From: Rhodamnia argentea
Taxonomy: Eukaryota; Streptophyta; Magnoliopsida; Myrtales; Myrtaceae
Length of the DNA: 64,000 bases
Reading direction: 5' to 3'
Assembly: GCF_020921035.1 (NCBI RefSeq)
Contig: NC_063160.1
Coordinates: forward strand, 17,015,095-17,079,094
A program made the position numbers and the translations under genes. Positions 22,591-36,273 of this stretch are shown piece after piece; positions within the stretch are counted from its first letter, which is position 1, and each line of letters opens with the position of its first letter. A model generated the notes under the pieces. That model ran no database searches and had not been told where the DNA came from. It saw only the letters and a program-made list of their open reading frames with translations.

Positions 22591-25500
22591 GACTTACAAA
22601 AATATTATGCGGAACAAGTGGATTCTCGATTTTATGCTTTCAGGATAAACTTACCATCCTTAGGATGTCCCAATCTGTCGAATAAAAACATCGGATTTGA
22701 AGTTTTTGGTGGCTTAATTTGTCAGCATATAATTTTATCTATTTATTTATTTATTGCTTTTATGGAGATGGGAGCATCTTTAATGGCCATTTGCAAGTAC
22801 AGAAAACAGAGAACATAGAATTTGAGAATTTGTAGAGGCGAAGGAAGAGTGTCAGATTCCAGGAATTAAATGTGCAAAGTCAGAGGAAGCTTCATGTCTG
22901 TCACATTTCTTGCAGTTGAGACCAAAGGATGATAGAAAACCCCAGATGAAGAAAAAAGACCAGAGCATATTAACGTTTGACATCGGCCTTTTGTTGTTTA
23001 TTTCCTTTTGACTTTTTGTTAGCTTCTAATGCTAAGTTTTTATAACGTTATTGGTAGGGGGGGTGATCGGTTCCAGATCCAATCCGACGGTTCCCTACTT
23101 ATGGGACCAAGAATGGGAACCGGATCGGTCCAATATTGTTCCCGGGCGATCCAATGAAACCGGTGGATTATTAATATGGGTCATCAATACAGACTTTAAT
23201 ATCAATATGATCAATTGAAATTAGATTTATATTTAATACTTAAAGGAACAAATAAGAAATAATCGGTCCATCCCTCTTGCATGGCTTTTTTGTGCATGTA
23301 GGTCAACATAAATAGAGTATAATTACACGTTAGTAGCACGCAGCTCTCCATCCCAATCACCTGCCTTTACTCCATTCAGTCCCTCTTACCAAATGGATTT
23401 TGAAGACGATCAAGAGATTGTCGTTGATCATCTAGGGTTACCCTCAGTAAAACTCCAGTCATTCACCGGCATTAAATACTAATCGTTCACATCAATGTCC
23501 GACATATAAAGACCATGGGGGTGTCTTTTTTTTTTTTTTTGGTTTCGACACTGTGTTTATATTAATCGACCTCCAATCTAACAGAAATAGACCGTTCATG
23601 TTTGAAAGCAGTATGGAGCTCACCAGAAGTTGCGGTTTGATGGCCCGATTCTTTTATGCCGTGTCGAAAACGAACACCATACCGAAAAAGAACCAAAGAA
23701 GAAGAAATGAATAGTAGCTCAAATTGCGACCGGGGATTGAACTTATCGTAGGATATGACATTGACCGCATGTGCCAGTGCAAAACTCGAACACGAGACAC
23801 GGTCGTGTTCAATGATCCCTCCATGTTTAGTCTTCCCCCACGTTCCGCCAAGCCGCAATGCTGAACTCGACAACCATTTCCACATGCAATGCAGAAACCC
23901 TAGTCAAGAAAACAGCTCGGATGAATGGGCTATCCTTTGTTTCTTTCCGATGAATAATCCAGACCCTAACAAAACAAGATGGCGATACGCGAGCCAAACG
24001 TCGTCGTTCTCAAGTGTTTCCAGCCGACATGTATTATACGTTACGTGTCATATAATATCAGATATTATCATAAAATAATCATGTGGTGGATCTGACGCAT
24101 GAACCCATGCGACCCATGTAGACATTTGCCCCTTATTTACGTAGACATCATAATTGCTTCCACTAAGCTACGCCTCTAGCATTTCTTTTGAGCGATGCAC
24201 ATCTAGGTGTGGACAATATCAAATTATATATATAGCTTTTGTGTCACTCTTAAAAAAAAAAACAGCATATTTCTCTAATTTATCTAGAAGAGGTGAAAAA
24301 GTAACAACGTATCTAATATATTCTCTCTAAATCTATTTCTTCGGTTTTAGTATTTAGAACCTCGCTAACATAATAATGTGACAGTATAATGGTAGAATGC
24401 TAGGCATAAGATCAGATGTAGATCCCGTTATGATTGCTAAATATTTTTGTTTGCCATTCAAAACACTTGCGATTGAGATTATACCGTTATATTGTTATAC
24501 CGTCGGATTCTCAAATCCCAAATGGTTTAAGGGTAGTGCGGTATGAAATTGTTCTAGCTAATTATTGACGCGGATTTGTTTTTTTCTCCGATATGGAGCG
24601 CACAGCGCATACGTAAACCCAGTACATCGGGAGATACACTTGCATTTACTGAAGTGGGTTGTCCTCAAAAACAGATTTTTTTTTTTTATAGCAAACCATA
24701 GTACATATCATATTAAAAATATGTGCACGGCCTGAAAATCCGTTTTGAAAGTTTCTATGAGATGAAAGTTTCTATGACATGGAAGCAATTCGGTGGTTCC
24801 CAATACTATGCCGAAAATAAATCTTCTGGTGTTACACATGAAACCCTAATGTCTAATTATAGTTTGCACAATTTCTGGAATCCTGTTATGGCCTTGGAAC
24901 ACGAGCCACAGACCCCAGATAGAATACGTCACACGTAGAAGATAGGAAAATGACCATTTTCCCAAGATTTGACCTTCTAAATGCTAGTTTACTCTTTGGA
25001 CCCCAAAAAAAAAAAAAAAATGCTAGTTTACTATTGGACCAAAAAAAAAAAAATGCTAGTTTACTCAAGAGAACATGGTTTGCATTTGTTTATGCCCCAC
25101 CACCCCCCCCTTTTTTTATATTGATTTCTCTGAGCTATTAACTCGTGCCAACCTCCGGAGTTTTGGGCAAACAAGCAGCTCCGAAAGATCCAATGGTGTG
25201 GGCAACATGTTTTACGTACTCCATTATTTCCGATCCATCTGATGACTAGAAAAATCATCATATTAGAGTGACTGTATAATATACATAGGAGAAATGTATT
25301 TTGTACATAGGATGCATATGCATCTGGAGAAGAAACTTTGAATAGATCGTGGCTGACATGTATTCCTTTGAAGTCGAATCCCTAGGGGTGAACGAACCTA
25401 GAACTTGGAATATACCTATCAGAATAGTTTTTCCATCTTTCAAAACTTAGAACCTACCATGCATACCTTGAGAAACATAGCCGATCACGCATTTTAGAGT

Positions 25501-26568
25501 TAAGTCCTGGATCTATTCGGGTTCCACCTATATCCTTAATTGAACGATTGCAGTGAATTATTACCAATAATGACTATCATTTGTTACTACAATTTACTGA
25601 TCATAACTCATATTTATACATACGAAGAAGGTGAAACATTAACGAAGTAAAAGTCTTGATCATGAATATTGCTAAAAATAGAAACTCGGATTAAGCGTGT
25701 TGAGATAGGAAACCATCGACGTGAAATTTAGGGTTTGACCCTATCTTCGAAAAGACCATATCGTCACTTATATGCATCCTCGCATGCAACTAGATCGACG
25801 GCCTCCGAACTGAGATTAAAATGGAGGCTCATTGAATGGGAGATGCTAACAATTCGTTCCCAAGCTAACCGGTGTGAATTTGGACGATCCTTTTGATCCA
25901 GCAATAAGAAAAGCCGAGGCAGAAGGGTGTGACGATTGGAGGGATGTGCCCCAGCAACCAAACATTGGCAAGTAGGGAAGAAGATACGGGAAGGGCCATG
26001 GAAAGATCTCTGCATCGCTTGCCCTAATCTTCGTCTTTGTCTCGTGGTTGTTATTAAAATGTTAGCAGCATCACATGTATGAGGAAACTGTCCTCCTAGA
26101 ATCGTGATGCCCCCATGTGAGCTCACGAAACCAGTGTACCCTTCCACTTCACTGGCCAGCTGAGAGTGATTGTGAGCTCATGATGGTGATAGTATAAATG
26201 AATATATATGTAGATGTGTGTGATATAGTACCCTTCAGACCGATTAAATTATCCAGGGATTGGATGGAGTTTGAAGGATCATGATGTTATCATTTTGTTC
26301 TTTTGCCTATCTGTTCCTTTGTGCAATCGAAGGAAATTATATATAATTCTTCTATATGGCGATTTGAAAATTAGAGAAAAGTGCTATGAGAGTCCTAATT
26401 TTTTTGGTGTAATATATAGATTGCAATCGAGTCACAAACTTTTTTCATAGTCCCAATCAATTTTTAATTTTTTGTTTCAAAATTTGCAATCGAAGTTTTT
26501 TTTTTTTTTTTAATAGTGTTGAAGTTGTGAGTGTTGGCAATTTGAAAATTGCCCACATGATATCTTCA

Positions 26569-27440
26569 GGGAAAATTGTCCAAAAAATCATAAATCTATT
26601 GCACTTTTATCAATTTAGTCTTGAATATTTTAATTTTGTCAATTGAGTCATAAACATTTTCATATTGCGTCAATTGAGACCATCCGGCCAATTTTGACCG
26701 AAAATCGCTGTAGTGGACACCGGCCATTCTTACATGGCATAGATACCATTGACGTGGATAATTTTTAATGATAGTTGAATATTTTTCTTTTTTTTTTTAT
26801 TTTTTAATGATTTCCTCATTTATTTTTTTCTTTGTTCTTTTTCCCTTTTTCCCTCTATCGGCGTCCATTGGACCTCGTCGATGACATACGGTGGGCGGCG
26901 GGTGAGGGCCAACTTCACTGGATCGGTGAGGGCGGCCTCGCCAAGGGCTAGCAAGGGTAGCCCTCCCCGAGTCCGGTGACCTCCGCCGGCTATCCACGAG
27001 GCTCGACGGTGTTCAACAAAGGGAAAAGGAAAAAAAAAAAAGTAGAGAAGGATATTAGAAAAAATAACTAATAAGTAAATAAAAAAAGTTATAAAAAATA
27101 TTGAAATATTGTTAAAATTGTACACATCAATGTCGACCATGCCACATAAAACGGATGGCGTCCACGTCAGCGATTTGAATCAAAATTTGCCGGATGAGTT
27201 CAATTGACAAAACGTGAAAATGTTAAAGACTCAATTAGCAAAATTAAGAGATTTAAGACTAAGTTAGCAAAAGTGGGGAAAATTGCCGCAAAAGTGGGGA
27301 AAATTGCCACAAAAGTCCTAAATTTATTGCAATTATACCAATTCAGTTATATATATTTTTTTATATATTTTACCAATTAAGTCCTAAACAGTTTACAATT
27401 ATGTCAAATTTAGTCATTTTACCGGCGGCGTTGACGATTG
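26569..27440. mobile_element. MULE-type MITE followed by a head-to-tail partial copy
   Basis: The left end is GGGAAAATTGTCC, followed by the phrases CAATTTAGTC and CAATTGAGTC. A matching inverse arm occupies about 27170-27276 (GACTCAATTAGC, GACTAAGTTAGC). Its outer end is replaced by GGGGAAAATTGCC, which is in the same orientation as the left end. That phrase occurs twice 20 bp apart, and the second begins another head running to about 27440. So the locus is one element with its right tip missing plus a truncated tandem copy. Confidence 0.55.
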
Positions 27441-28976
27441 TGAATTTCATTGTACTTTTTTTGCATTCAATTGCACTCTCCACGTAAACGCTCCATATAA
27501 GGTCAATCAGGTAGACCTTCCGGTGCAATTTTTGTAGCACTCAATCGCATTCTAGACTACGGTTAGGATTGGAAGTGCTCGTGCTAAGAATTTGATCCCC
27601 ATCAGACATTGAGGGGGACGATTGAAACCGATCCAGCGAGAATGAAGAATCTCTTCCTACTGAAAATTAGTCGTAGTATCAAATTCGAGTGTGGGGTATC
27701 CATCGAGTGGATCCAGATTTCCGACAATAGCTTGTCGTGTCAAGAACAGTCACCTCTCCATCCACACCGTTTTGGGCAACGACCCGTGAGAACAATAACC
27801 GACCCGAAAACGGCAGGACCCACCTCACATCAATGCGAAAGCGACGTACCCAACACCCCAAGAGTAATCCTTGCGTGTCCATTTCTTGCCGACACATCGG
27901 TGAAACGATGCTGACGTTCTCCGTCGCCTCTTCGCCAAAGTACCCAAACGGGACAGCGTCCGTGGCGACTGTGCCCTACCCACAGGACACCCACCCCCCC
28001 ACCCCCAACTGTGCTCGCTGCTCCATCAGCGTCATCCCTTTCGACGGTTGATGATCTATGAGGCGCCGGTTGACTTTGAGAGAATCTCGAGCGTTGAGTT
28101 GGATGGATGGAGGAGGCAGAAGAACTAGAAGCCCGCGAGTGACGTGGCCGCGACTCGCGAGGCATGAGTGGATGGATCGCCGAAACGCGAGCCCGTTTCA
28201 GAATCGGGTTCTGAACTGGGCCGGATCATCCTCGGGTCGGTAAGCCCACAGAGAGCCGGAGTCGTCCAGCCGTTGTCGGGCGGGCCTAATGAAGTCAAGA
28301 CGGCTTTAGCTCAAGGAATGCATATTGGCCTCGTTGGGCATTAGATCTACTGAGGAAGAGAGAGAGTGAGAGAGAGAGAGAACATTCTGGAAGAATAAAA
28401 AAAGCCGTCGGGATCTATCTACCCATCCGCCTAATCGGGGGCTAATGCTTGCAATCAAGAAACAGGAGGTCGCGGATTCGATCCTTACTCGTCGCAGCCG
28501 ATTGGAATCGAGCCCCAAGGAAGTTGATCCTCGAGAGCAATCCTGTAACCTCCTGGTGAGATGAGCTATATCTTTAACCGAATGAAAAAGATGAACTGAA
28601 TCTTATCGGAACGGTATACTTACAACGCAGCAAATTCTTGTGGAGATGATAAACTATTGATCTCTTTGTCTCTTTCTTCTGCCATATTTTCGATTTTTTA
28701 CCGAGTGACCCTCTCGAATAACTTGTGTCGATATTAAAAATTCCATGAAAATAATAATAACAATAATAGTAGTAGTAGTAGTAACTACAATAACAATAAT
28801 ATTGACAAGGGCGGTGCTATATTCGAATTTTCACCCTCTCTTTGACCTGATACACATATTTTATTTTTCAATTGACCAAAATAACCTTCTATGTCAGAAA
28901 ATTAGATCAAATCACCTGTTCATCCCACTTTTATCTCTGTCTCATCGCCATTCTTCACCTCATATTTGGAATGCTT

Positions 28977-29575
28977 AGAGTGCGCATGGCAACATTCCCG
29001 ATCAAAGAAAAACGTTTGAAAACATGACAAAATTTCTGCTTCCGGAATAGAAATTCATTTAGTAACTGCGTTGAAAATCTCTATTTCTGAAATATTTTTA
29101 ACACAAAATCTTCTACGAAGAATTATTGTCAATGGCTGAAAATTTTATACTTCGTTTTTATTTTTTACTCTAGCGGCAGAGGTGGGCGGCGATGGGCGGT
29201 GGCCGACGGATCGATGGGCGAGACGGCCGGTTGAGGTCGGCAACGATTAGCGACGGCCGGCGAAGGTCGGCGGTGGAACGGCGACTGCAGAAGCGGAAGC
29301 ATGGTTGAGAGAGAGAGACACCGAAAATGAAAAGAGTCCGAAGTAAAAGAGATCTTTATGTTAAGGGATTTTATTTCTGAAAGATAAGTAACTTTTTTAA
29401 TTTCTAAAATTGGCTCAAAATAATTTCTGAAGTAGAAATTTATTTCAAAAATAGAAATGTAGTGTTGTGTAATCAAATGAATTTTTGCTTTAAAGTTGCA
29501 TTACCAAACGGATTTCTACTTCATAATCACTTATGGAGTAGAAATTTATTTCCAAAAGTGTTACCATACGCGTCT
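28977..29575. mobile_element. Possible hAT-like MITE with GC-rich core
   Basis: Bounded by GTGCGCATGGCAAC and GTTACCATACGCGTC, an imperfect inverted pair. The arms share AGAAATTCATTT/AGAAATTTATTT type phrases in inverse orientation, and the core (29174-29290) is rich in GGCCGGCGAAGG. No transposase or clear target duplication. Confidence 0.45.
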
Positions 29576-32500
29576 TTGACTGACTAAAATATCATTCTAC
29601 TTTAAAAACTGATTAATCATTAATTAAGCACGGTTTTTCTCTCTCATGCTATGTTTCCCACTATGATCAATTAGATTTTTCATTTTTGCGAAATGTACCG
29701 AGGCTTTTTTTTTTTTGTCGGAAAATGTATCGAGTGTTTTTTTTTGTTGAAAATGTGCCGAGTTAAAGTGGGATGGAAATAGGCCCACCGTAATAATAAT
29801 GGTAACAATAATAAAAGTAATCTTAAAGCTAGAAAGAGGGTGTCGTTTACGTGTCTACTAAAGGAATATCCAAGAAACTCCGATCCCAATGATCTTGCCT
29901 TGGTCTCACACGTGGACCGTCCAGATCTGTCCACGCCTCGCCCCACAGAAAATGACCCGCGAATTTAGTAGTTCGCGCGTATTCCCGTCGCAACGTCACT
30001 TCCCTTTCGCTTTCTCTGTGAGAATGTCGGTAGCGACATTTACGCTTTTTTTTTTATTCCTGTGTTTGACAGCGTCTAAAATATGATAAAAGAGACATAG
30101 AAAATATGACCAGGATAAAAAAATCTCAACCGAATGGTGTGATAGACTAGATAGATTTTTTCAAGGGAGCCGGTACGAGAAATATCGGATTTTTTTCACA
30201 ATCACTGTCTCTCCTCCGCGCCGGGTTGCCTCTCCTCCGCGCCATACCACCTCTCTAGCTAGGGGGCCTCCTGCGAGGTGGCGCCAGGCCGGGCTATTAA
30301 AGTTGGGTATTTCCACGATCTTGTTCTTTAATCGATTATTTAGCATGATACGAGATCGTGTTCCTCGTTCTTTAACCGCTTGAAAATAATGTATCTCGAT
30401 ATGTCATGAAGCACTCGAGGTTGATCATCAACTTTCGAAAGGGGTTTCAACATTCGAAAGAGTTCTTTTGGACGGCCTACATAAGTGCATCTTCAAATTA
30501 CGAAAAGAGGCCGAATAATTATATTGTTTGGCACTTGTTTGCTTACTTCACAAGACAATGAGTAAGGCCAGCAGGTCATTTTCAAAAGATTCGACTCAAA
30601 ATCAAAACCTCCAATTCCACGGGTTTTGCTCTGTCAATGTTGTGCTCGAAAAACTTTTGCTCGAGAATAGTTCACTCATCAAAACTCGTTATTAAATAAA
30701 GTGTATTGATGTTTCAGTAAAATAGAGTCGATTTTAACCGCGCATTGTATGTGTTTATTTGACTTTAAATCCATAGTTCATCAAACATTAAATGTGATAT
30801 GACAAAGTTTCTGGACATATTATCATATCCCATTCGGTCTTATCCCGATTAGAAATCCGAACGACCAGACGCAGCCTTATCGTTATCGGCATCATTTACT
30901 GCTTTCGGTAATTTTTCAAATTCATTATAATAACAGCACTTGAAGACCCAATAATTCGGGACAAATGCACTCGACGGTAGCCACTCGTTCCACACATACC
31001 GAATGCTCATCGGTGCGCTTGATTGGCACTTCACATGATCAATCGCTCGAGCGAAGATCCGCTCTTTCGATTTCGTTTCAAGAACGATTTGTAAATAGTG
31101 ATTCCACCACGCTTTAAATCCCTCCGAAGAACGCGATTGATCTCATTTGAATATTTGACTTTGCTTTTGCCCCCACGCGGCCCTCAAAAGTCTCCTATCG
31201 CAGCTCCATCGAGCCCTTTTTTTCCCTTCTTGTCGGTCATGAGCGGTGAAGAGTCGGACTAGACTTTCACACAATGGGAATTAGCACTTGTAAAATTTCC
31301 AAGGGGTTGTTCGGTTGGTGGGGAAGGCCGACGCGCATCGAGGGGCTGCTCTTGCGATGAACGTTAAGCGCCAGGCGCTACAATGCTTCAAACTTCCAAT
31401 TGCATGAAATCCCATTTCTACAGTTAGGTTTACTTATTGGAAACATACATACGCAAGTACCGATGCTGGACAATATTCTTAGCGCGACTCCATTAATGCC
31501 CACCTCATTAGATTTTTTTACCGACTCGCTCGCCGTATCTCGCTGCGAATTCGATGCTTTTTGGGCGATTCATTTTTCCTGAACAGTGAAAAGCCTTTTA
31601 TTGGAAAGCAAAAGCAGGGGGGGGCGAGGGGGGCAAAGCGATGCCACCATTGATCCAAAGTGATCGATCGCTCATTGGTGCATCAACAAGACATATCATA
31701 TCGAATGTGCACAAGATGTAACTTTGCACAAAGGTTACTATTTTGGCGTCTCTTTGGGGGTGGGGTTATATGAGAAGAGAGCCATAATGGGCCCCACTCA
31801 AAATCAAAGGAAAAAAAAAGAATTTAAAAAAATTAAAAAAATAAAAGGTTGAGAAGACGACGAAAGTTAGGATTTATACAAGGTTTTTTTCAAAGCCAGG
31901 AGGAGGTGAACGCCGAACAGATTACGCCGGGAAACGAGGGGGCGAGAGTAAAGGCCCTCCCCAGCCCAGACTCCCTCTCGCATCACATGGGAGTCAAAGT
32001 CAATCTCGCCTGAAGGGATCTCTCCACCTTTCTCTTTGCCAAGTGGGCCCCCCCACAACCTCATCCTGCGGTGCGCGTTGCACTTGCACCCCTTTTCCAT
32101 AGAAAGTGCCACTTTCTGGTTCCCACGTCTTTGACCCCCTCCCTCACGTTTTAATGCGCGCGTCGCCGAATTCCATCTGAACCGTCGAACTTAGGATCAC
32201 AGCATAAATGATTACGAAATTTTGATTCAACCGGCAATGATCGTTCGTTCTTGACCTTTTCCATTGATGTGAACCGGTCCCTTTGAAATTTTGGACCAAA
32301 GCGCAATATCGTCTTTAAAATTTTAATTTAGCCGATGTAATTTCTAAAATTTTTCGTACATGTTCATTATCTGATAAAAGTTTAGGGACCAAGTATTTAG
32401 AAACGATATTGCATATTAAATAAAAAAAAATTAGTGTTTATTTGTGTTGTTTTTCCTTGTAGGGCCATCAATTTGTGTTTGTATTTCTTTTTTGTTTTCC

Positions 32501-32949
32501 AGTCAAGAGCTTTGAAAAAGGTTCGAGAGAAAAGTTGGCATAACATTACAAAGGCCATGAAATTTAAATGTTAGTATTTGTACTTATTAGTCAGTCCTAC
32601 TCTTGAGTAGCACCATACCAATTTAAAGGCTTATATCAAACTTGAGAACCAAGACAATATTTAGTACGAGGAGCTATTGTTATGGCCCTCATGTATGGTA
32701 GATTCCAGAATTTCTTTTCCGCTCGCCGGTTCTGATTTCTGCCTCCAACCTTAATTAATTAGGCAAGTAATTAGACTGTGCACAGCTAATAAAACCTTCC
32801 GTTTTCGACTCTTTCTTTTTATTTATCAATTTATTTACTTTTCTGCAAAGGAATTTGTTTTTTTCTTTTCTCGTCAAGCTCTCGTAAGATCAAACATCTT
32901 CCCACGACCCTGTCTCTCTCTCTGTCTCTCTGCGCTCCTAGAAAGAAGC

Positions 32950-35900
32950 ATGAAACCTCCATGTCCTGTCCAAGACAGAGCCCACAAAAAGGACATCAGA
33001 TGCCACAATTATGGTGGCGGCTCTGCTGCTGCGACTACTGCGCTCAATCCCCTCCTCGTCTTCGCTCTCCTCCTCGCCACCATCTTCACCCTCTTCATGC
33101 TCTTCTCCCCCTCCCCTCCGATGATCAAGCCCGACCTCCAGCGAAACACCTCCTCCTTCATCAGGCCTCAACAGGGTAATGAATGAGCCCAACAGGGGAC
33201 AAAAAGAAACGATTTTTTCTTTCCTTGTCTGTGACTGTTCGTGTCCATGCTCATGCCGTGTGTCGATTGTGTTTCCAGATTGTGACTTGTACAGAGGGCA
33301 CTGGGTTCCAGATTTTAGACGGTCTTCTTCGTACACGAATTCGAGCTGCCCGACCATTCCGGACTCCAAGAACTGCTTCAGGCATGGGAGGAAAGACACG
33401 GACTTTCTGAATTGGAGGTGGAAGCCCGACGGGTGCGAGCTCCCGAGGTTCGATCCTCGGGCCTTCCTGGGTATGGTGCGAGGGAAGACCCTAGCCTTCG
33501 TCGGCGACTCCGTCGCCAGGAACCACATGGAGTCGCTGCTCTGTCTCTTGTCGCAGGTCAGTTCAATCAAGCACGCTGTTCAATTGTTCCCGCATTGCAG
33601 ATTTCTTTGTCCCTTTCTTTTCTTCGAAAGAATTTTCTGCTTTTGTGGGTACGAAGTAATGAGTGGAAATGCATGTAAATCGCACTTGCGCCCTGGTCTT
33701 GTGGTGTTGCACGGCCAATTCAAGATCCGCCATTGGGTGTCTGTGAAGAATTGTTGAAGATGAAGAGCCCTTCGCCAATCGCTATTGCACCCAAAAAGGG
33801 AGGGATTCATTGAATTCTCCGTGCATGACCTTTGCGTGAACCCATTTTGATTCCATTGCTTCTCTGGTAATTAATGAATCTAATTAGTAAAGCTAGAGAG
33901 AGAGAGAGAGAGGGGAGCGAAACGCAGGATTTTTATCAACGAGAAAGCTATCATTTTATTATTTTTGGGATATGTAGGACCACCTTTTGTCTGAAAAAGT
34001 AATTATGATTAAAATGATTTTTTTCTGATTTTATTTCCTAAATGAATTTTGGAGAATTAGAACATGTTTAGTAACTACATAAAATTTTTGTTTCTATAAT
34101 AGAAATGCATTTGACAACTATATATAATTTTTATTTTCGAGAGCAATTGTTCTTCTCAATTTTTGTCATTTAAGTCAAATAATTATCTTAGTTACTCTAT
34201 GAAATTTTATTCTTACATTTCAAATTAATCGAAGATTAATTTATATGGATTCTCTTATATAAAATAGTGCATATTGAAATATTAAAGAAAATATCAAGAA
34301 TCATCACGAGTTATTTTTGCTATTTATTGTGGGGTCAATCTAGCATAGTCTAAGCTTTTTCTATTTTTAAGGATTTTCTGAAATTTTTGATTTTTTTGGA
34401 ATTTTTCCAATTTGTTTCGAATTTTTTATTTTAATTTTAATTTTAATTTTATTATCTTGTATATCTTTATTTGAAAATGTGACCTTGTTTTGTTTTAGGT
34501 TGAGGAAAAAGCAAAAGATGTTGGACTTCATTCTGTTTTGTAATTCTCAAAAGTGATTTTTTTTTTCAAAATTAACTTTTTTTTTGTTCTTTTTTTGCTT
34601 CAAAATTGTTTCTGAAAATATAATCAAAATTAGAATCAGTTAGGTTATTAAACATGAATTTTTTTTTTTTTTTGAAAAATAGAATCAAAAAGTCAAAATA
34701 ATTACCATACATGCCTTTAAAAGAACGATCAGTATCCTTCGTATTCATGAGTAAACATTGGTGTGAACAAGTGATTTGCCATCTGGTCTCGTGTTTAAAT
34801 TCGGTGACAGGATTCATGATTAGGGAATTTTCCAACCGTCCATGTCGCTGTCATTTGCTTCGATCGTCACATATGTTAGACATGGGAATCCCCTCATATC
34901 CGGCGGTCGATTGTATGTGCATCAACTTCCACCGTGGGGGGAAAGAAAGTTCACAAAGATTTTGCTAGCAAGATTAACAAGTAGATGCCAAACGGGCGGT
35001 CCAAAAAATAGTCAGAATGGGAACTTTTTTTTTTTTTTTGAAGATTTCTCAAGAGATATAGGAAGGTGTCATTGTCATCTTAGAGAAAGCACGACACTAA
35101 CAAAGAATTTCTACCGAAAATTTGGAAAATTCCCCCAACCCATCTTCAACCAACATGCATGTGAGCTGTGCCTAAAGACTTCGACGAATTGACTGAGCGA
35201 TGATTTCGGGGTGGAGAGAACGACCTCAACAATACGAAGACGAATAATTTTTTTTTTTTTTGGTCAAAGTTTGGATTATATAGTGATTTTGATGAGAGGG
35301 ACGAGGATTCTTGGGCCTTGACTCGTTCTTTTCGGGCCATTGTATACGAGGAGTCCGAGGAATTGAATTGTTATTGTATGACGCCCATTAGCAGTGGCCC
35401 ACCTTTTTTTTTTTGTACCTAAGCCGCTGCACATGGCTAAGTCAACGGCTACTTGCTGCTGCTTGCGTTCTCTGGAGATTATTCGAACTTTTTTTTCTGC
35501 AGGAGGAAACGCCGGTCGACGTCTTCAAGGACTCGGAAGATCGGTTCCGGACGTGGCACTTCCGGGGACACGACTTCACGCTCAAGATCCTCTGGTCACA
35601 GTTCCTGGTGCGGGGCGAAGAGGAAGTGATCAACGGCTCGTCTACGGGGACTTTCTCCCTGCACCTCGACGAGGTGGACGGCGCGTGGGCGCGCGAGATC
35701 CCCACCGTGGACATCGCCGTGGTCTCCGCGGGGCACTGGTTCTTCAGGAAGATCCGCCTCTACCAGCGGGGCCGCCTCGTGGGCTGCGTCTACTGCGAGG
35801 AGCCCAACGTGACCTCCTACGGCCCCGAGCACGCGCTGCGCATGTCACTCCGCGCGGCGCTTGGCCACATCAATGAATGCGAGGAGTGCAAGGGGACGAC

Positions 35901-36273
35901 GACGACGCTGCTGAGGACATTCTCGCCGGCGCACTTTGAGAACGGGACGTGGGACACGGGCGGGGGGTGCGCCCGGACGAGCCCGTACGGGGAGGGCGAG
36001 ATCGATCTGGGGAGCTCCGAGTGGGGGTTCAGGAACATGCAGATGGAGGAGATGGCGAGGGCCGAGCGGGTCGGGAGGGGAAGGAGGAGAGGGAGGCGGT
36101 TTGCGGCGTTGGACGTGACGAGGGCGATGCTGATGAGGCCGGACGGCCATCCCGGCGAGCACTGGGGGAACAAGTGGATGAGAGGCTACAACGACTGCGT
36201 GCATTGGTGCTTGCCGGGCCCTATTGATGTCTGGAGCGACTTCCTGATGGCTGCTCTGAGCCAACATATATAA
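32950..36273 (+). CDS. TBL: TBL-family polysaccharide O-acetyltransferase (xyloglucan/mannan type)
   Basis: Trichome-birefringence-like protein that transfers acetyl groups to wall polysaccharides in the Golgi. Exons: 32950-33175, 33279-33556, 35503-36273, giving 424 aa. A single membrane anchor lies at about 32-51 (ALNPLLVFALLLATIFTLF) after a basic N-terminus. The TBL domain opens at DCDLYRGHWVPD. The catalytic GDS is Gly151-Ser153 in LAFVGDSVARNHMESLLC, and the DxxH box is Asp399-His402 in NDCVHWCLPGPIDVW, so the Ser-His-Asp set is complete. LRTFSPAHFENGTWDTGGGC places it near the AXY4/TBL19-27 group, whose members acetylate xyloglucan or mannan. The exact substrate is inferred. Exon 3 is much GC-richer than its surroundings. 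Intron 2 is almost 2 kb. The neighbour to the left is a divergent CSLC xyloglucan synthase. Confidence 0.93.
34062..34716. mobile_element. Possible hAT-like MITE in TBL intron 2
   Basis: AT-rich element bounded by CATGTTTAGTAAC on the left and TTACCATACATGC on the right, imperfect inverses. It shares the AGAAATGCATTT and GGTAAC style with the elements at 15944 and 28977. It accounts for about a third of the 1.95-kb intron. Confidence 0.4.

Larger units (their letters stand above)
20151..32949. other. 12.8-kb gene-poor interval between CSLC and TBL
   Basis: I find no convincing gene. 20151-20550 should hold the CSLC 5' UTR and promoter, with a GA tract at 20470-20492. Short inverted-repeat elements are at 21346-21878, 26569-27440 and 28977-29575, with a MITE-like remnant near 22403-22590. 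The stretch 23050-23200 has GGTTCC/GGAACC phrases like a degraded repeat. A GC-richer stretch at 27700-28260 lacks a sustained reading frame. 28430-28560 contains GGATTCGATCC, which resembles a pol III B box, but no partner A box was found. 31609-31634 is G-rich. ORFs at 25764-26147 and 30849-31034 (-) resemble nothing I know. 32700-32949 should be the TBL promoter and 5' UTR. Confidence 0.5.

Noticed and set aside
23050-23200. GGTTCC/GGAACC-rich stretch as a transposon
   Set aside because: The phrases look like a dispersed repeat, but I could not define ends or a target duplication.
25764-26147. 127-codon minus-strand ORF
   Set aside because: No recognisable motif, low-complexity mix and no supporting splice or homology signal.
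27700-28250. GC-richer stretch with ORFs on both strands
   Set aside because: No consistent frame, no splice structure and no family resemblance; may be promoter-like or a degraded repeat.
28430-28560. Possible SINE with GGATTCGATCC B box
   Set aside because: No A box at the right distance, no A-tail and no target duplication seen.
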